64,000 nucleotides of DNA from Pedobacter cryoconitis (GCF_014200595.1 NZ_JACHCG010000001.1:2728001-2792000); one strand, 5' to 3'. Numbered from the stretch's first letter, positions 16,706-26,937 are shown. Numbers and translations are program-made. The notes: generated by a model not told the origin, from the sequence alone.

Positions 16706-17677
16706 TTAACCAGGTTTATTGAGTTCAACATTTTGTTCTAAAAACACAAAGTACTTTTGGTCTTCTGCCTCAAATATTTCCTTGCCTTCCAGCATATAAG
16801 CGCGGAGCAGGAATTCTTTGGCGTCATTAAAATGCGCCCCTTCTAAAAACAACTCTCCTAAACGCAACATTACAAATGGATTTTCATGAGCATTGGTTTC
16901 GATATTTCCTTTTGCATTTAAAAAATGCACTAATGATTGTTCGAAATCATTCAGCATAAAATAGCAATCTCCAATGGAAGTTTCCAGCCAGAACGCTTCC
17001 CTATAAGTGTTTTGGGGTTCAGGAATCAAGGCTAAAGCCTCATTCCAGACTTGAATACATTCCCTATATTTTTCTTCTTCAAATAACTCGTTTCCCTGTT
17101 CGCTTAAATCTTCAATACGCTCACTGACCTCCGCTGACAGTTCCGCGGTTTCAGGTCTTAATATGGTAACCGACCGGGACAAAACCTTCTCCTCAAAGAG
17201 TGCCATAATCTCCTGATTGTCATTCAGTTTCTTTTGTGCCACCTCGAGATAAAAACCAGGCTGGTCACTAAAATCTCTTTTTTTAGCACCATACTTTACC
17301 GCCTGGTAAAAAGATTCTTTTGCTGCATCCGCATCTTTAAGAAATAACAACGTTTCTCCGTGTAAGATATAAGGCAGCGTATGATAGATTCTGTAACCGG
17401 AATTTTCAAGATCTGCTATCCATTCTTTAGTCAGCCGCAATGCCTCATTATGCTGGCCTGCTGTATTCAAAATAGGAATTAAAGCAGATAAGATCAGATG
17501 AGATACAGAAGTATTGTACCCAGGTTCCGGCACTTTCTCCCAGGCAAGCTTTATTTTTTCCAATGCCTCTTCGACCTTACCTTCCTCCAGTAATTCACAA
17601 GCCAGATCGCTTAATTCAAACACTTCGTTTTCTAATTTCTCTGGCAGGGAAACTGCCATACGTATCTCGTCTTTCAT
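16706..17677 (-). CDS. Tetratricopeptide-repeat protein
   Basis: A 323-residue cytoplasmic protein made of helical pairs. TPR-like units are visible at EEGKVEEALEKIKLAWEKV (about 30-50), AGQHNEALRLTKEW, KDADAAKESFYQAVKYG, EEEKYRECIQVWNEALALI, MLNDFEQSLVHFLNAKG and EGAHFNDAKEFLLRAYML. It has no signal peptide or enzyme domain. Such proteins serve as protein-protein interaction scaffolds; the partner is unknown. It is divergent from the DEAD-box helicase gene with a 132-base gap. Confidence 0.8.
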   Translation of the reverse strand: MKDEIRMAVSLPEKLENEVFELSDLACELLEEGKVEEALEKIKLAWEKVPEPGYNTSVSHLILSALIPILNTAGQHNEALRLTKEWIADLENSGYRIYHTLPYILHGETLLFLKDADAAKESFYQAVKYGAKKRDFSDQPGFYLEVAQKKLNDNQEIMALFEEKVLSRSVTILRPETAELSAEVSERIEDLSEQGNELFEEEKYRECIQVWNEALALIPEPQNTYREAFWLETSIGDCYFMLNDFEQSLVHFLNAKGNIETNAHENPFVMLRLGELFLEGAHFNDAKEFLLRAYMLEGKEIFEAEDQKYFVFLEQNVELNKPG

Positions 17678-17809
17678 ATTTAAGCACTAAAATTTCTATT
17701 AAAATAGGCAATGTTTTTTCTTTTCACTAATGCCCATTAAAAACTCTCTCTTCTTTCTCCAACGGCTACCAACGATTTTTGTTTACTTTTACACGAAAAA
17801 TTAAGTAAT

Positions 17810-18946
17810 ATGCCTTTTAAATCCCTCGGTTTATCGCCTGCTTTATTAATAGCACTGATAGATCAGAAATTCACAGTACCCACCCCTATTCAACAAACAG
17901 CTATACCAGCTATACTAAATAAAAAAGATGTCTTAGCCATTGCCAAAACAGGCTCTGGTAAAACTGCAAGTTATGTTTTACCGCTTTTAATGAACCTGCA
18001 ACAAACATCAGGTGTAAAAAACCGCTATGCAAATGTATTGGTTCTGGTGCCTACACGTGAACTTGCTGAACAGGTTAAAGAGGTTTTCCAGACCTTCAGC
18101 AAAGCAATTCCTGAGCCTGTTAAAACACTGGCAGTGTATGGTGGTGTTTCTATTAACCCACAAATGATGGCTATGCAGGGTGTAAATATATTGGTTGCAA
18201 CACCAGGCAGATTATTGGAATTAGTAGACTCAAAGGCAGTACACTTATCCAGTATTGAAGCGTTGGTACTGGACGAGGCAGATAAAATGCTTAACCTGGG
18301 ATTTAAAGAGGAAGTCAACAAAATCATTGCGCTTTTACCTGAAAAGCGTCAAAACATACTACTATCAGCCACATTGAATGCCGATCTTCAACATATTCAT
18401 CAAATCTTACTGCATGATCCTGTGGTTATCAAGATAGCTGAAGAAGAGGAATCGCTCGACCTGATCAACCAGGTAGCTTATATTGTTTCAGATGAAAAGA
18501 AAGGGCCGTTTTTACGTTACCTGATCAACCATCATGAAATGAAACAAGTACTGGTCTTTGCTTCTTCTGTTAAACAGGCTGATGCTATTGTCAACAAGCT
18601 TCGTAAAAATAATATTGATGCAAAAGCTATTCACAGTAAGAAAAGCCAGGGCGCAAGAACTGATGCTTTAACACATTTCAAATCAGGAAAGCTTAAGGTA
18701 TTAGTAGCCACAGATTTAATGGCCAGAGGAATTGATATTAATTTCCTTCCTTTTGTGATCAATTATGAATTACCACGTTCACCAAAGGATTATGTTCACC
18801 GTATCGGAAGAACTGGCCGTGCAGATAAACCAGGAGATGCAATTTCATTGGTTAGCCAGAATGAATTACATCATTTTGAAATCATTCAAAAGAAAATGGG
18901 TAAAAAGGTAGACTTAATTGACAGCGAAAATATCTCTTTAGCTTAA
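17810..18946 (+). CDS. DEAD-box ATP-dependent RNA helicase
   Basis: A 378-residue two-domain RecA-like helicase with all core motifs in order: Q motif (FTVPTPIQQ), motif I AKTGSGKT, Ia PTRELAEQ, Ib TPGR, II DEAD (VLDEADKM), III SAT, IV VLVFASS, V ATDLMARGID and VI HRIGRTGR. It lacks the long basic C-terminal tail of larger RhlE-type enzymes and so is near the minimal core size. The likely role is ATP-driven unwinding of short RNA duplexes in ribosome assembly or mRNA turnover. A strong hairpin follows the gene. Confidence 0.93.
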   Translation: MPFKSLGLSPALLIALIDQKFTVPTPIQQTAIPAILNKKDVLAIAKTGSGKTASYVLPLLMNLQQTSGVKNRYANVLVLVPTRELAEQVKEVFQTFSKAIPEPVKTLAVYGGVSINPQMMAMQGVNILVATPGRLLELVDSKAVHLSSIEALVLDEADKMLNLGFKEEVNKIIALLPEKRQNILLSATLNADLQHIHQILLHDPVVIKIAEEEESLDLINQVAYIVSDEKKGPFLRYLINHHEMKQVLVFASSVKQADAIVNKLRKNNIDAKAIHSKKSQGARTDALTHFKSGKLKVLVATDLMARGIDINFLPFVINYELPRSPKDYVHRIGRTGRADKPGDAISLVSQNELHHFEIIQKKMGKKVDLIDSENISLA

Positions 18947-18960
18947 AAAGAGTTAAAAAA

Positions 18961-18997
18961 CAAAATCCCGCCAAATAATATATTTGGCGGGATTTTG
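18961..18997. terminator. Terminator hairpin between the helicase gene and a convergent AraC gene
   Basis: A perfect 17-bp inverted repeat (CAAAATCCCGCCAAATA and its complement) with a 3-nt loop, GC-rich in the middle and flanked by A and T runs, starts 15 bases after the helicase stop and ends 20 bases before the convergent AraC stop. It can terminate transcription in both directions. Confidence 0.85.
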
Positions 18998-19016
18998 TTT
19001 TTTAAAGGTTCATCAC

Positions 19017-19862
19017 TTAAACTATTGCATTTTTACGAAATCCAGAAGGATTTTGACTTGTACTATTTTTAAAAAACCTGCTAAAATGAGCAGCATCTTC
19101 AAAACCAAGTTCATAGGCAATCTCTTTTGCAGATTTATCAGTATAAAATAATAACCTCTTGGCCTCATTAACAATACGGTCATGGATAATGGACATTGGA
19201 GAGTTATAATTGTATAGTGTAAAAATGTTGGATAATGTTTTAGGCGATTTATTCATCAAACCGGCATAGAACTGTACCTTATGTTCTTTACGGAAATTCC
19301 CTTCCACATAAAAATTAAACTGACGGATCAGATCAAACTTATCATCAATAAAAATAACATCACCAAAATACTGATCTCTGGCCAGCCTGGTCAATATGAT
19401 AATAAAGCGTTTGAGTAAAGTCAGCAGCATATCTGTTTTAATATAATCTCCTGAATCAAATTCTTCAATAAATATCTCTATCAATGTGGAAATTTTTTGA
19501 CGATGTTCCTGAGCTATTTCTATAAAAAGTTTTTTAGAATAACCCAGAAAGATCAGTCCGATACAGCTAATCTCTACATGGTTATCTGCCATGCAATAAA
19601 ACTCCCTGTTATATTGCCAGATGGTTACTGTTTCAGGATTATGGAAATGAAAAGGCTGATTTGCATATATTGGAATAATGCTCCAGGAAGGAAAATCATA
19701 AGCCACTCCATCCACAGTTATTTTCTGTGGTTCACCAGTATTAAGCGCCAGCGTCAGGAAAATTTTGCTCCGATGTTCTTCAATCAGCTCATTAAGTTTC
19801 AATTCTCCGGTCAGAAAATGCATTTCACCTCTCCCGCTTCTATCTATATGTTGTAAACGCAT
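19017..19862 (-). CDS. AraC-family transcriptional regulator
   Basis: A 281-residue regulator. The N-terminal sensor (about 1-170) contains FPSWSIIPIYANQPFHFHNPE, a cupin-like strand pattern. The C-terminal AraC domain has a first HTH around YAGLMNKSPKTLSNIFTLYN and a second with AKRLLFYTDKSAKEIAYELGF followed by DAAHFSRFFKNSTSQNPSGFR. It is not closely similar to the other AraC proteins in the window. No divergent target is present: the next gene on its 5' side, 170 bases away, runs in the same direction. The controlled genes are unknown. Confidence 0.87.
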   Translation of the reverse strand: MRLQHIDRSGRGEMHFLTGELKLNELIEEHRSKIFLTLALNTGEPQKITVDGVAYDFPSWSIIPIYANQPFHFHNPETVTIWQYNREFYCMADNHVEISCIGLIFLGYSKKLFIEIAQEHRQKISTLIEIFIEEFDSGDYIKTDMLLTLLKRFIIILTRLARDQYFGDVIFIDDKFDLIRQFNFYVEGNFRKEHKVQFYAGLMNKSPKTLSNIFTLYNYNSPMSIIHDRIVNEAKRLLFYTDKSAKEIAYELGFEDAAHFSRFFKNSTSQNPSGFRKNAIV

Positions 19863-20032
19863 CTGTATATTGAATAATCGTAATTTTTACACCTGCAAAA
19901 TTAGCTGAACTGAAGGTAGGAAAGAATAGCATTTTTTCCTAAATCCTTGACACTTATTCAAATTGCTATTTATAGAAAATGGCCAATATCTTACATGTGG
20001 TAGCTTCTCCAGAAAACAAAATGCAATTAGAA

Positions 20033-20941
20033 CTACGAGCGAAATGCAATTGGCGTAATCGAGGTTTGCTTTTTGAAGAAGTTTGAAAAGTGAGCCAGAT
20101 CATCGAATCCTAAGCTATAACTGATGTCCGAAATACTCCAGTCCGTTTGCTTCAGCAATATTTTTGCTTCTTGAATGACCCGCAGTGTAATAATACTGGT
20201 CGTCGTTTGGCCAGAGCTTTCCTTCAATACTTTATTCAGGTGATTGACATGTACCGCAAGCCGGTCTGCATAATCCTTAGCCGTACGCAGCATCAATCTT
20301 TGCGCTGAAGTTTCAATTGGAAACTGTCTTTCCAATAGTTCCACAAACAATGAGGTGATTCTTTCCGCAGCATTTTGCACGACATGAAATGGAGATATAG
20401 GTTGTAATTTTTGTCCATAATGGATCACTTCCATCACGAAATTACGGATCAGATCATATTTATAAATATAGCTGGAGTCCATTTCCCTGTGCATTTTCCT
20501 GAAAATAATTTCAAGTTCGGCACTTTCTTCCGATGTCAGCTGAAAGATGGGCAATTGACCTGGCTGAAAGATAGGCAAATCATCCAAAGCTACCCCAACC
20601 TTATTTTTGGCCAGGAATTCTGCTGTAAAAATGCAGAAAAGCCCGGTCTGATCATCATCATGCGCTACCCAGTTATAAGGGATTTTTGGCGTTGCAAAAA
20701 GCAGGGCGCTTTCAGGGATTTCAATCACTTTATCAGCATATTCCGCCCTGTTTTTACCTCTGATCAAACTAATCTTATAATAAGCCCTTCTACTATAAGG
20801 CATAATCCGGGTACCGGTTTTCCGATCAAACAGTGTCTCAATGTCAAAAACATTGAAATGGCCAATCTCCCTGTTGATATCTACAGGAAGAGTGGCCGTA
20901 ACTTTTTGATAAAATTCTTCTAAGGATGTTTCCTGAGGCAT
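20033..20941 (-). CDS. AraC-family transcriptional regulator (paralogue of the one at 8499)
   Basis: A 302-residue protein from the ATG at 20941 (an in-frame TTG lies four codons upstream). The sensor part and the C-terminal double HTH (KILLKQTDWSISDISYSLGF, DLAHFSNFFKKQTSITPIAFR) align closely with the AraC protein at 8499-9437, sharing blocks such as SSYIYKYDLIR, ELLERQFPIE and LAVHVNHLNK, so the two are paralogues. It is downstream of an SDR gene in the same direction and has its own TATATTTG element, so it can be expressed alone or with the SDR gene. The SDR is the natural candidate target. Confidence 0.87.
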   Translation of the reverse strand: MPQETSLEEFYQKVTATLPVDINREIGHFNVFDIETLFDRKTGTRIMPYSRRAYYKISLIRGKNRAEYADKVIEIPESALLFATPKIPYNWVAHDDDQTGLFCIFTAEFLAKNKVGVALDDLPIFQPGQLPIFQLTSEESAELEIIFRKMHREMDSSYIYKYDLIRNFVMEVIHYGQKLQPISPFHVVQNAAERITSLFVELLERQFPIETSAQRLMLRTAKDYADRLAVHVNHLNKVLKESSGQTTTSIITLRVIQEAKILLKQTDWSISDISYSLGFDDLAHFSNFFKKQTSITPIAFRS

Positions 20942-20957
20942 ATATTTTTGCAATAAT

Positions 20958-20965
20958 CAAATATA
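20958..20965 (-). promoter_or_regulatory. Candidate -7 element for the AraC gene at 20033
   Basis: TATATTTG on the minus strand, an exact TAnnTTTG match, ends 16 bases before the preferred ATG at 20941. It would give a leader of about 10 nt and argues for the ATG over the upstream TTG. Confidence 0.4.
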
Positions 20966-20996
20966 ATATTCCTTATTGAAATTAATGTATCAGGTA

Positions 20997-21761
20997 TTAA
21001 AGGCTCATTCCTCCTGAAACTTCAATACGCTGTGCAGTAATCCATTTAGCATCTGGTGTACATAAGAAAGCAACAACACCGCCAATATCTTCAGGCAAAC
21101 CAACCCGGCCAAGCGCAGTAATACCACTGATGTGTTTATTAATCTGCTCATTGTCACGCACAACTCCACCTCCAAAATCAGTTTCGATAGCTCCTGGTGC
21201 TATGGAATTCGCATTGATCCCTCTGGCGCCCAGCTCTGCTGCAAGATACCTCGTGAAAACCTCTATTGCCCCTTTCATAGCTGCATAAGCAGAATACCCA
21301 AACATGCTCATCCGGGAAAGACCTGTAGAAACATTGACAATACCACCCTGATCATTCAGCAGCTCTAATGCCTTTTGTGTCAGAAAGTAAACCCCTTTAA
21401 AATGTACATTCATCAGTTGATCAAACACTTCCTCACTCATATCCTTAATTAAGGTATTGTGCCCCACCCCAGCATTATTGATTAAAAAATCAAATTTATC
21501 TGCATGGAATGTATCCTTAAGCGTTCCTCTTAATTGTTCAAAAAACGAATCAAAGCTCTTCAAATCACCAGTATCCAAACGCAGAGCTACCGCATTTTGT
21601 CCAGCCTCTTTAATTTGTGTAACCACTTTCTGTGCTTCTTCTTCTTTACTCAAATAAGTGATAATGACATCAATACCTTTCTCCGCAAGTTTAAGTGCCA
21701 TATTTTTACCTAGTCCGCGACTACCGCCAGTAACTAACGCTATTTTACTCTTGTTCTCCAT
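20997..21761 (-). CDS. Short-chain dehydrogenase/reductase
   Basis: A 254-residue classical SDR when started at the ATG of MENKSKIALVTGG; an ATG two codons upstream is equally possible, and a much longer TTG-initiated frame is not credible. Motifs are TGGSRGLGKNMAL (cofactor binding), NNAG, the catalytic Ser in NVSTGLSRM, YAAMKGA (Tyr-x-x-x-Lys) and the C-terminal PDAKWITAQRIEVSGGMSL. These fit an NADP-dependent oxidoreductase of the FabG-like group. The substrate is unknown. It follows xylA by about 92 bases, so it may have its own promoter; a 13-bp palindrome GTTACTGAGTAAC lies in that gap at 21795-21807. Confidence 0.87.
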   Translation of the reverse strand: MENKSKIALVTGGSRGLGKNMALKLAEKGIDVIITYLSKEEEAQKVVTQIKEAGQNAVALRLDTGDLKSFDSFFEQLRGTLKDTFHADKFDFLINNAGVGHNTLIKDMSEEVFDQLMNVHFKGVYFLTQKALELLNDQGGIVNVSTGLSRMSMFGYSAYAAMKGAIEVFTRYLAAELGARGINANSIAPGAIETDFGGGVVRDNEQINKHISGITALGRVGLPEDIGGVVAFLCTPDAKWITAQRIEVSGGMSL

Positions 21762-21853
21762 AATCATATCTTTATTTTGATACGACAAAGATCTGTTACT
21801 GAGTAACCTCTTGTTTGGAGATTTCAATCGGATATTTGCGAATTTCAAATAAC

Positions 21854-23185
21854 CTAGATATATCTGTTAATCAGATTTTCCAGATATTCCTGTTTTCCGC
21901 TACGGACTTCGGGTTCTCCGTTTTGTACCGCATAGTTCCTCAAATCTTCTAAACTTAATTTACCCTGCTCAAATTCCGCGCCTTTACCACTATCAAAAGA
22001 AGCATAGCGATCAGCCCTTATCTTTTGATAATCTGATTTTTGAAGAATCGCATCAGCAGTAACTAAAGCCCTTGCAAAAATATCCATACCACCCACATGG
22101 GCATAAAACAAATCAGCAGGATCAGTTGAGTTTCTGCGAATCTTGGCGTCAAAATTTACACCTCCCCCTTTTAAACCGCCGCTTTCCAAAATAATCAGCA
22201 TCGCTTCAGTCAGTTCATTGATATCTGTCGGAAACTGATCCGTATCCCATCCATTTTGATAATCGCCACGATTGGCATCTATTGACCCCAGCAAACCGCT
22301 ATCCGCTGCAACCTGTAACTCATGCTGAAAAGTATGCCCGGCTAAAGTGGCGTGGTTCACTTCAATATTCATTTTAAAATCTGCAAGCAAATCGTACTCC
22401 TGTAAAAAGCTCTTTACCGTAGCAGCGTCATAATCATATTGATGTTTAGAAGGTTCACACGGTTTAGGTTCAATAAAAAATGTCCCTAAAAACCCTTGAT
22501 TTCTTGCATAATCTTTCGCAGTATGAAGAAATTTAGCCAGATGCTCCTGCTCCCGTTTCATATTGGTATTTAATAAGCTCATGTAACCTTCTCTGCCGCC
22601 CCAGAAAACATAGTTCTCTCCGCCAAGCGCTATGGTTGCATCTAAAGCAGCTTTTACCTGTGCAGCGCCATGTGCCAGCACATGAAAATCCGGATTGGTA
22701 GATGCACCATTCATATAACGTTTATGGCTGAATAAATTGGCTGTTCCCCAGAGTAATTTGACTCCACTGCTGGCCTGTTTTTCTTTAGCATAATCAACCA
22801 AAGTTTGTAACCGGCGTTCATTTTCAGCAATATCATCTCCATAATCGACAATATCCACATCGTGGAAACAGTAATAAGGCAGTTGCATTTTGGTGATAAA
22901 TTCAAAAGCAGCATCCATTTTATCTTTTGCCCGCTCTACTGCATCTTTCTTTTCATCCCACGGAAAAACATGTGTAGCTCCGCCAAAAGGATCACTCCCA
23001 TTCCCATTAAATGAATGCCAGTAAGCGCAAGCAAACTTAAAATGTTCTTTCATGGTTTTACCGGCTACTATCCTATTTGGATCGTACCATCTAAAGGCCA
23101 GCGGATTATCACTTTCTAAACCTTCAAATTGAACTTGTGTTATTCCTTTAAAAAACTCTTTTTTTCCAATTACTATTCTTGTCAT
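21854..23185 (-). CDS. xylA: Xylose isomerase
   Basis: A 443-residue cytoplasmic enzyme that converts D-xylose to D-xylulose using two divalent metals. Class II xylose isomerase features are all visible: YYCFHDVDI (with the catalytic His), the [19 protein letters not shown] block, the metal ligands in [16 protein letters not shown] and [28 protein letters not shown] and the [11 protein letters not shown] segment. The length matches the family. It is 14 bases downstream of xylB, in an operon with a GMC oxidoreductase and its partner subunit. A divergent AraC-type regulator lies at the operon head. Confidence 0.97.
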   Translation of the reverse strand: MTRIVIGKKEFFKGITQVQFEGLESDNPLAFRWYDPNRIVAGKTMKEHFKFACAYWHSFNGNGSDPFGGATHVFPWDEKKDAVERAKDKMDAAFEFITKMQLPYYCFHDVDIVDYGDDIAENERRLQTLVDYAKEKQASSGVKLLWGTANLFSHKRYMNGASTNPDFHVLAHGAAQVKAALDATIALGGENYVFWGGREGYMSLLNTNMKREQEHLAKFLHTAKDYARNQGFLGTFFIEPKPCEPSKHQYDYDAATVKSFLQEYDLLADFKMNIEVNHATLAGHTFQHELQVAADSGLLGSIDANRGDYQNGWDTDQFPTDINELTEAMLIILESGGLKGGGVNFDAKIRRNSTDPADLFYAHVGGMDIFARALVTADAILQKSDYQKIRADRYASFDSGKGAEFEQGKLSLEDLRNYAVQNGEPEVRSGKQEYLENLINRYI

Positions 23186-23199
23186 AATTTCTGTTTTAT

Positions 23200-24681
23200 T
23201 CAGCTTGATAAAGCTTTATTTAGAAGATTTTTCCATTCAGTATACAGCGGCTCATAGGCTGCTGTATTTTTCGGCTCCAAATACCTGACCGGTTCATGAT
23301 GAATGAACGCTTCTTCGGCATCTTCAAAAATCCCCGCACCAATACCTGAACCAATTGCAGCGCCCACACTGCCATCATTTTCATACAGCGCTACAGGCAC
23401 ACCGGTCACATCTACAAAGGTCTGTGCAAAAACCTCACTTAGAAACAGATTGGCCATCCCCGCCCTGATCACCTTTGGCTGCATACCGCTTTCCCGCATA
23501 ATATCCAGCCCATAACGAAATGCAAAGGCTATTCCCTCTTGTACCGCTCTGAATATTTCGGGCTTTCCATGCAGGTTAAGGTCAATTCCAAGCAATTGTG
23601 CACCCGTATATTTATTTTTCAGTATACGTTCTGCACCATTGCCAAAAGGCAGGACTTTTAAACCTTTGCTACCTATAGGTGCAGTCGCAGCAAGTTCATT
23701 CAGCGCCTCATAAGACAAATTTGGTGCGAAATTATGTTTTGCCCACCGGTACATACTTCCGGTTCCATTGATGCACAACAATACACCTGTATGTTTTTGA
23801 GTTGTACTGTAAGTCACATGAGCAAACGTATTGACTCTGGATTCCGGATCATAAATTAACGCATCGCTAACACCATAAATCACGCCGGATGTGCCGGCAG
23901 TTGCCGCAACCTCCCCCGGTCTGAGTACGTTTAAAGACAGTGCATTATTAGGCTGGTCACCTGATTTATAAGCAACCGGAATTCCTTCCTGCAACCCCAA
24001 TTGTTCCGCAATGTCTGCCTTTAATTGTCCATGCACAGAGAATAATGGTTTGATAACAGGAATTAAATCCTGATCAAAACCATAATATCCCATGATATCT
24101 TTTGATAACTTATCCGAACTAAAATCCCAGAATATACCTTCAGACAATGCAGAAATACTCGTTGTGATACTTCCGGTCAGTTTCATCGCAATAAAATCAC
24201 CCGGAAGCATTGCTTTAGCTATCTTTTTATAAATTTCAGGCTCGTTATTCTTAACCCAGGCCAGTTTTGAAGCTGTAAAATTACCCGGGGAATTGAGCAG
24301 CTGATGTAAACATCTATCCTGCCCGATTTCTGCAAAAGCTTCTTCTCCCAATTCAACCGCTCTGCTGTCACACCAGATTATACTATCCCGCAGCACGTTC
24401 TGTTCTTGATCCACAATGACCAGTCCATGCATTTGATAAGCAATACCAATAGCCTTGATCTGCTCCGGATCAAAACTTCCAATGGCATTTAACCTGAGCA
24501 CAGCGTGAATTGCATTTTGCCACCAATCTTCAGGAGACTGTTCAGCCCAGCCCGGATGGAGAGATTTAATTTCCACCTCTTGATCAGGATACTGCGCTGT
24601 GGCAATCCTTTTCCTGGTTTGTATATCCACCACCGAAACCTTGATGGAAGATGTACCGATATCGATTCCTAGTAAATACAT
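23200..24681 (-). CDS. xylB: Xylulokinase
   Basis: A 493-residue FGGY-family sugar kinase that phosphorylates D-xylulose for entry into the pentose phosphate pathway. It starts with the phosphate-1 loop [14 protein letters not shown], has AWVKNNEP, the catalytic Asp in [11 protein letters not shown], the adenosine segment [11 protein letters not shown] and the C-terminal [18 protein letters not shown] block (here [11 protein letters not shown]). It lies between the gluconate 2-dehydrogenase subunit 3-like gene and xylA with gaps of 5 and 14 bases, so it is tightly co-expressed. Confidence 0.95.
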   Translation of the reverse strand: MYLLGIDIGTSSIKVSVVDIQTRKRIATAQYPDQEVEIKSLHPGWAEQSPEDWWQNAIHAVLRLNAIGSFDPEQIKAIGIAYQMHGLVIVDQEQNVLRDSIIWCDSRAVELGEEAFAEIGQDRCLHQLLNSPGNFTASKLAWVKNNEPEIYKKIAKAMLPGDFIAMKLTGSITTSISALSEGIFWDFSSDKLSKDIMGYYGFDQDLIPVIKPLFSVHGQLKADIAEQLGLQEGIPVAYKSGDQPNNALSLNVLRPGEVAATAGTSGVIYGVSDALIYDPESRVNTFAHVTYSTTQKHTGVLLCINGTGSMYRWAKHNFAPNLSYEALNELAATAPIGSKGLKVLPFGNGAERILKNKYTGAQLLGIDLNLHGKPEIFRAVQEGIAFAFRYGLDIMRESGMQPKVIRAGMANLFLSEVFAQTFVDVTGVPVALYENDGSVGAAIGSGIGAGIFEDAEEAFIHHEPVRYLEPKNTAAYEPLYTEWKNLLNKALSS

Positions 24682-24686
24682 ATAAA

Positions 24687-25253
24687 CTAAGCCCAGGCTT
24701 TATCGCCTTTTTTATAAGGAACTGATCCTTCATAATGGCCTGGTACAGCGATGTAACGCATTGCCTTAGTACAACCGGGTTCTGAAGAAAAATACCCCAA
24801 AAGTGTCAATTGCTTCATCATGGTAAAATAATGGGCAGGTAAGTCACCTCTTTTAGCCTGATATGCTTTAGCTTCCTGATCCAGTATAACCAGTAAGGCC
24901 GGTTTTTGCTCCTTGCTGGCCTTCATAAATTCACAGCCATGCATCTTTTCACAGGCTGCATTGAGTTTAGCAATCCCCTCCTTAAATACTTTCTGATCTT
25001 TTTCTTCATAACAATCATTCACCATCACCGTCATAAAAGCCCCCACTTTAGCCGCCTTGGCTCCGGGAGTTTTTGTAGCAGGTAATATCGTATCAGCTAC
25101 TTCGTCCAAAAAATCCTGATCCTGCCTGCTAAAGATTGAATTATTTAGCAATTTTCCCTTTTCAGGGCTACAGCCAGTCAGTAAAGCATTACCTCCAATC
25201 ATCACACCACCAGTAAGCAGTGCAATCATCTTTAAAAGTTCTCTTCTTTCCAT
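24687..25253 (-). CDS. Gluconate 2-dehydrogenase subunit 3-like protein (Tat-exported lipoprotein)
   Basis: A 188-residue protein with the N-terminus MERRELLKM followed by a hydrophobic stretch and LLTGC. This reads as a twin-arginine signal combined with a lipobox, so the protein is probably exported folded and lipid-anchored. The mature region with LDEVADTILPATKTPGAKAAKVG and a conserved C-terminal GYFSSEPG is the gluconate 2-dehydrogenase subunit 3 family. These small subunits escort and anchor GMC-type flavin dehydrogenases; the GMC gene ends 4 bases upstream. It resembles LacC-type partners of sugar 3-dehydrogenases. No cytochrome c subunit is encoded next to it. Confidence 0.88.
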   Translation of the reverse strand: MERRELLKMIALLTGGVMIGGNALLTGCSPEKGKLLNNSIFSRQDQDFLDEVADTILPATKTPGAKAAKVGAFMTVMVNDCYEEKDQKVFKEGIAKLNAACEKMHGCEFMKASKEQKPALLVILDQEAKAYQAKRGDLPAHYFTMMKQLTLLGYFSSEPGCTKAMRYIAVPGHYEGSVPYKKGDKAWA

Positions 25254-25257
25254 CCGC

Positions 25258-26937
25258 TTAAATGTTATTTTTCTTTAATTCACTCACGGCATAATCTACC
25301 GCTCTTGCCGTTAAAGCCATATAAGTTAACGAAGGGTTCTGGCAAGCTGAAGAAGTCATACAAGCGCCATCAGTCACAAATACATTCATGCAGTCCCAAA
25401 CCTGGTTCCATTTATTCAAAACGGAGGTCTTTGGATCTCTACCCATTCTTGCTGTTCCCATTTCATGGATACCATGCCCTAAAGCATGCCCGTTGTCCCA
25501 GGTATTGATATTTTTTATTCCTGCGGCATCAAACATTGCCCTCATTTCTTCCTTCATGTCTTTGCGCATTTTGAACTCATTCTCCTTCAACTCCGCATCC
25601 ATAGCCAGCACAGGCAAACCCCACTTATCTTTTTTATTTTTATCCAGAGAGACTTTATTCTCGTGATAAGGAAGGATTTCACCAAACCCGGTTGCCCCGA
25701 TTGTCCATTTCCCCGGTTCTGCTAAAGCATCCTTAAAATCGCCGCCAATATTCAGTTCGGCAATCTCCCTGCCCCATCCTTCCCTGCTTGCACCTCCCTG
25801 GTAGCCGAAGCCACGCAGGTAATCTCTTTTATCACCCCCTAAATTCACAAATCTCGGGATATAGAATCCATTGGCTCTTCTGCCAAATACATACTGATCT
25901 TCAAAACCCTCAACAGATCCTGAAGCGCCTACATTATAATGATGATCCATTACGTTATGCCCTAATTCACCACTGCTGCTTCCTAAACCACCCGGCCAGA
26001 CATCGGTTGCAGAGTTAAATAATACCCAGGCTGTATTTAATGTAGAAGCGCATAAGAAAACGATCTTGCTTTTGAACTCATAAGTCTGATTAGTCTCTGT
26101 ATCGAGTATCTCTACTCCTGTTGCCTTTTTTGAATTCTTGTCATATAGCACCTGTTTCACTAATGAATAAGGTCTTACCGTAAGATTTCCGGTTTTCATT
26201 GCCGCTGGTAAAGTAGATGATTGTGTACTGAAATAACCACCAAACGGACATCCTTCCCAACAGCGGTTTCTAAACTCACATTTTGTTCTTCCGGGAATGG
26301 CAGCGGTCAGGTTAGCCACCCTCCCAATAATTAGATGTCTCTTTTCATGGTACTCCTTTTTTATTCTTTGTGCCATATCCTTCTCGACACAATTTAATTC
26401 CATAGGCGGTAAAAAGTGTCCATCAGGTAAATGCGCAATATTTTCTATAGAGCCACTGATCCCTGCAAATTTCTCTACATGGTCATACCATGGGGCAAGA
26501 TCTGCATAACCAATCGGCCAGGGTGTGGCAATACCGTCCTTCTCATTTCCTTCAAAGTCCAGCTGACTCCAGCGATAAGATTGTCTGCCCCATAAAATAG
26601 AGCGTCCGCCCATCCGGTAACTGCGCCACCAGGTAAATGGTTTGGTTTCCGTATAAGGACAATCCTGTTCATTTGCCCAACCATCCATTACCGCCTCATT
26701 GGCTGCCCATCCGCGATGAATAACAGGATATTTCTTTTTCTGTTCGGCTGTTGTAGCACCACGGTGTTCAAACTCCCAGGGATTTTTCTGTGCCGTCTTA
26801 TAATCTTTGATATGATCATAAGGCCCTCCGCGTTCTAACATCAGGACTTTTAAACCTTTTTCACAAAGTTCCTTTGCCGCCCAGCCACCGCTGATACCGG
26901 AACCGACTACAATCGCATCATATGTACTATCTTCCAT
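25258..26937 (-). CDS. GMC-family FAD-dependent oxidoreductase, probable sugar dehydrogenase
   Basis: A 559-residue flavoprotein. The Rossmann ADP-binding motif VVGSGISGGWAAKEL is at residues 12-26, followed by LMLERGG. Further marks are GGRSILWGRQSYRW, the cysteine-rich CEFRNRCWEGCPFGG (about 219-233), and the C-terminal GC...HEMGTARMG and NPSLTYMALTARA blocks of GMC oxidoreductases. It has no signal peptide and would be exported with its Tat-borne subunit. With subunit 3 and a nearby DUF1080 protein it fits the sugar 3-dehydrogenase systems that make 3-keto-glycosides; an ordinary glucose or gluconate oxidation is the alternative. It heads the xyl operon. Confidence 0.9.
   Translation of the reverse strand: MEDSTYDAIVVGSGISGGWAAKELCEKGLKVLMLERGGPYDHIKDYKTAQKNPWEFEHRGATTAEQKKKYPVIHRGWAANEAVMDGWANEQDCPYTETKPFTWWRSYRMGGRSILWGRQSYRWSQLDFEGNEKDGIATPWPIGYADLAPWYDHVEKFAGISGSIENIAHLPDGHFLPPMELNCVEKDMAQRIKKEYHEKRHLIIGRVANLTAAIPGRTKCEFRNRCWEGCPFGGYFSTQSSTLPAAMKTGNLTVRPYSLVKQVLYDKNSKKATGVEILDTETNQTYEFKSKIVFLCASTLNTAWVLFNSATDVWPGGLGSSSGELGHNVMDHHYNVGASGSVEGFEDQYVFGRRANGFYIPRFVNLGGDKRDYLRGFGYQGGASREGWGREIAELNIGGDFKDALAEPGKWTIGATGFGEILPYHENKVSLDKNKKDKWGLPVLAMDAELKENEFKMRKDMKEEMRAMFDAAGIKNINTWDNGHALGHGIHEMGTARMGRDPKTSVLNKWNQVWDCMNVFVTDGACMTSSACQNPSLTYMALTARAVDYAVSELKKNNI

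Noticed and set aside
16689..16721. An 8-bp inverted repeat (CAATAAAC/GTTTATTG) at convergent gene ends
   Set aside because: It is AT-rich with a 17-base loop and no T run, too weak to call a terminator.
20411..20923. A 170-codon plus-strand frame opposite an AraC gene
   Set aside because: The minus-strand AraC protein is clearly real with both HTH motifs, and the plus-strand translation looks like random sequence rich in rare combinations.
21762..21848. A 27 to 29-residue N-terminal extension of the SDR from an upstream TTG
   Set aside because: The SDR fold begins at MENKSKIALVTGG, and the extension overlaps the palindrome in the intergenic gap, so the ATG start was chosen.
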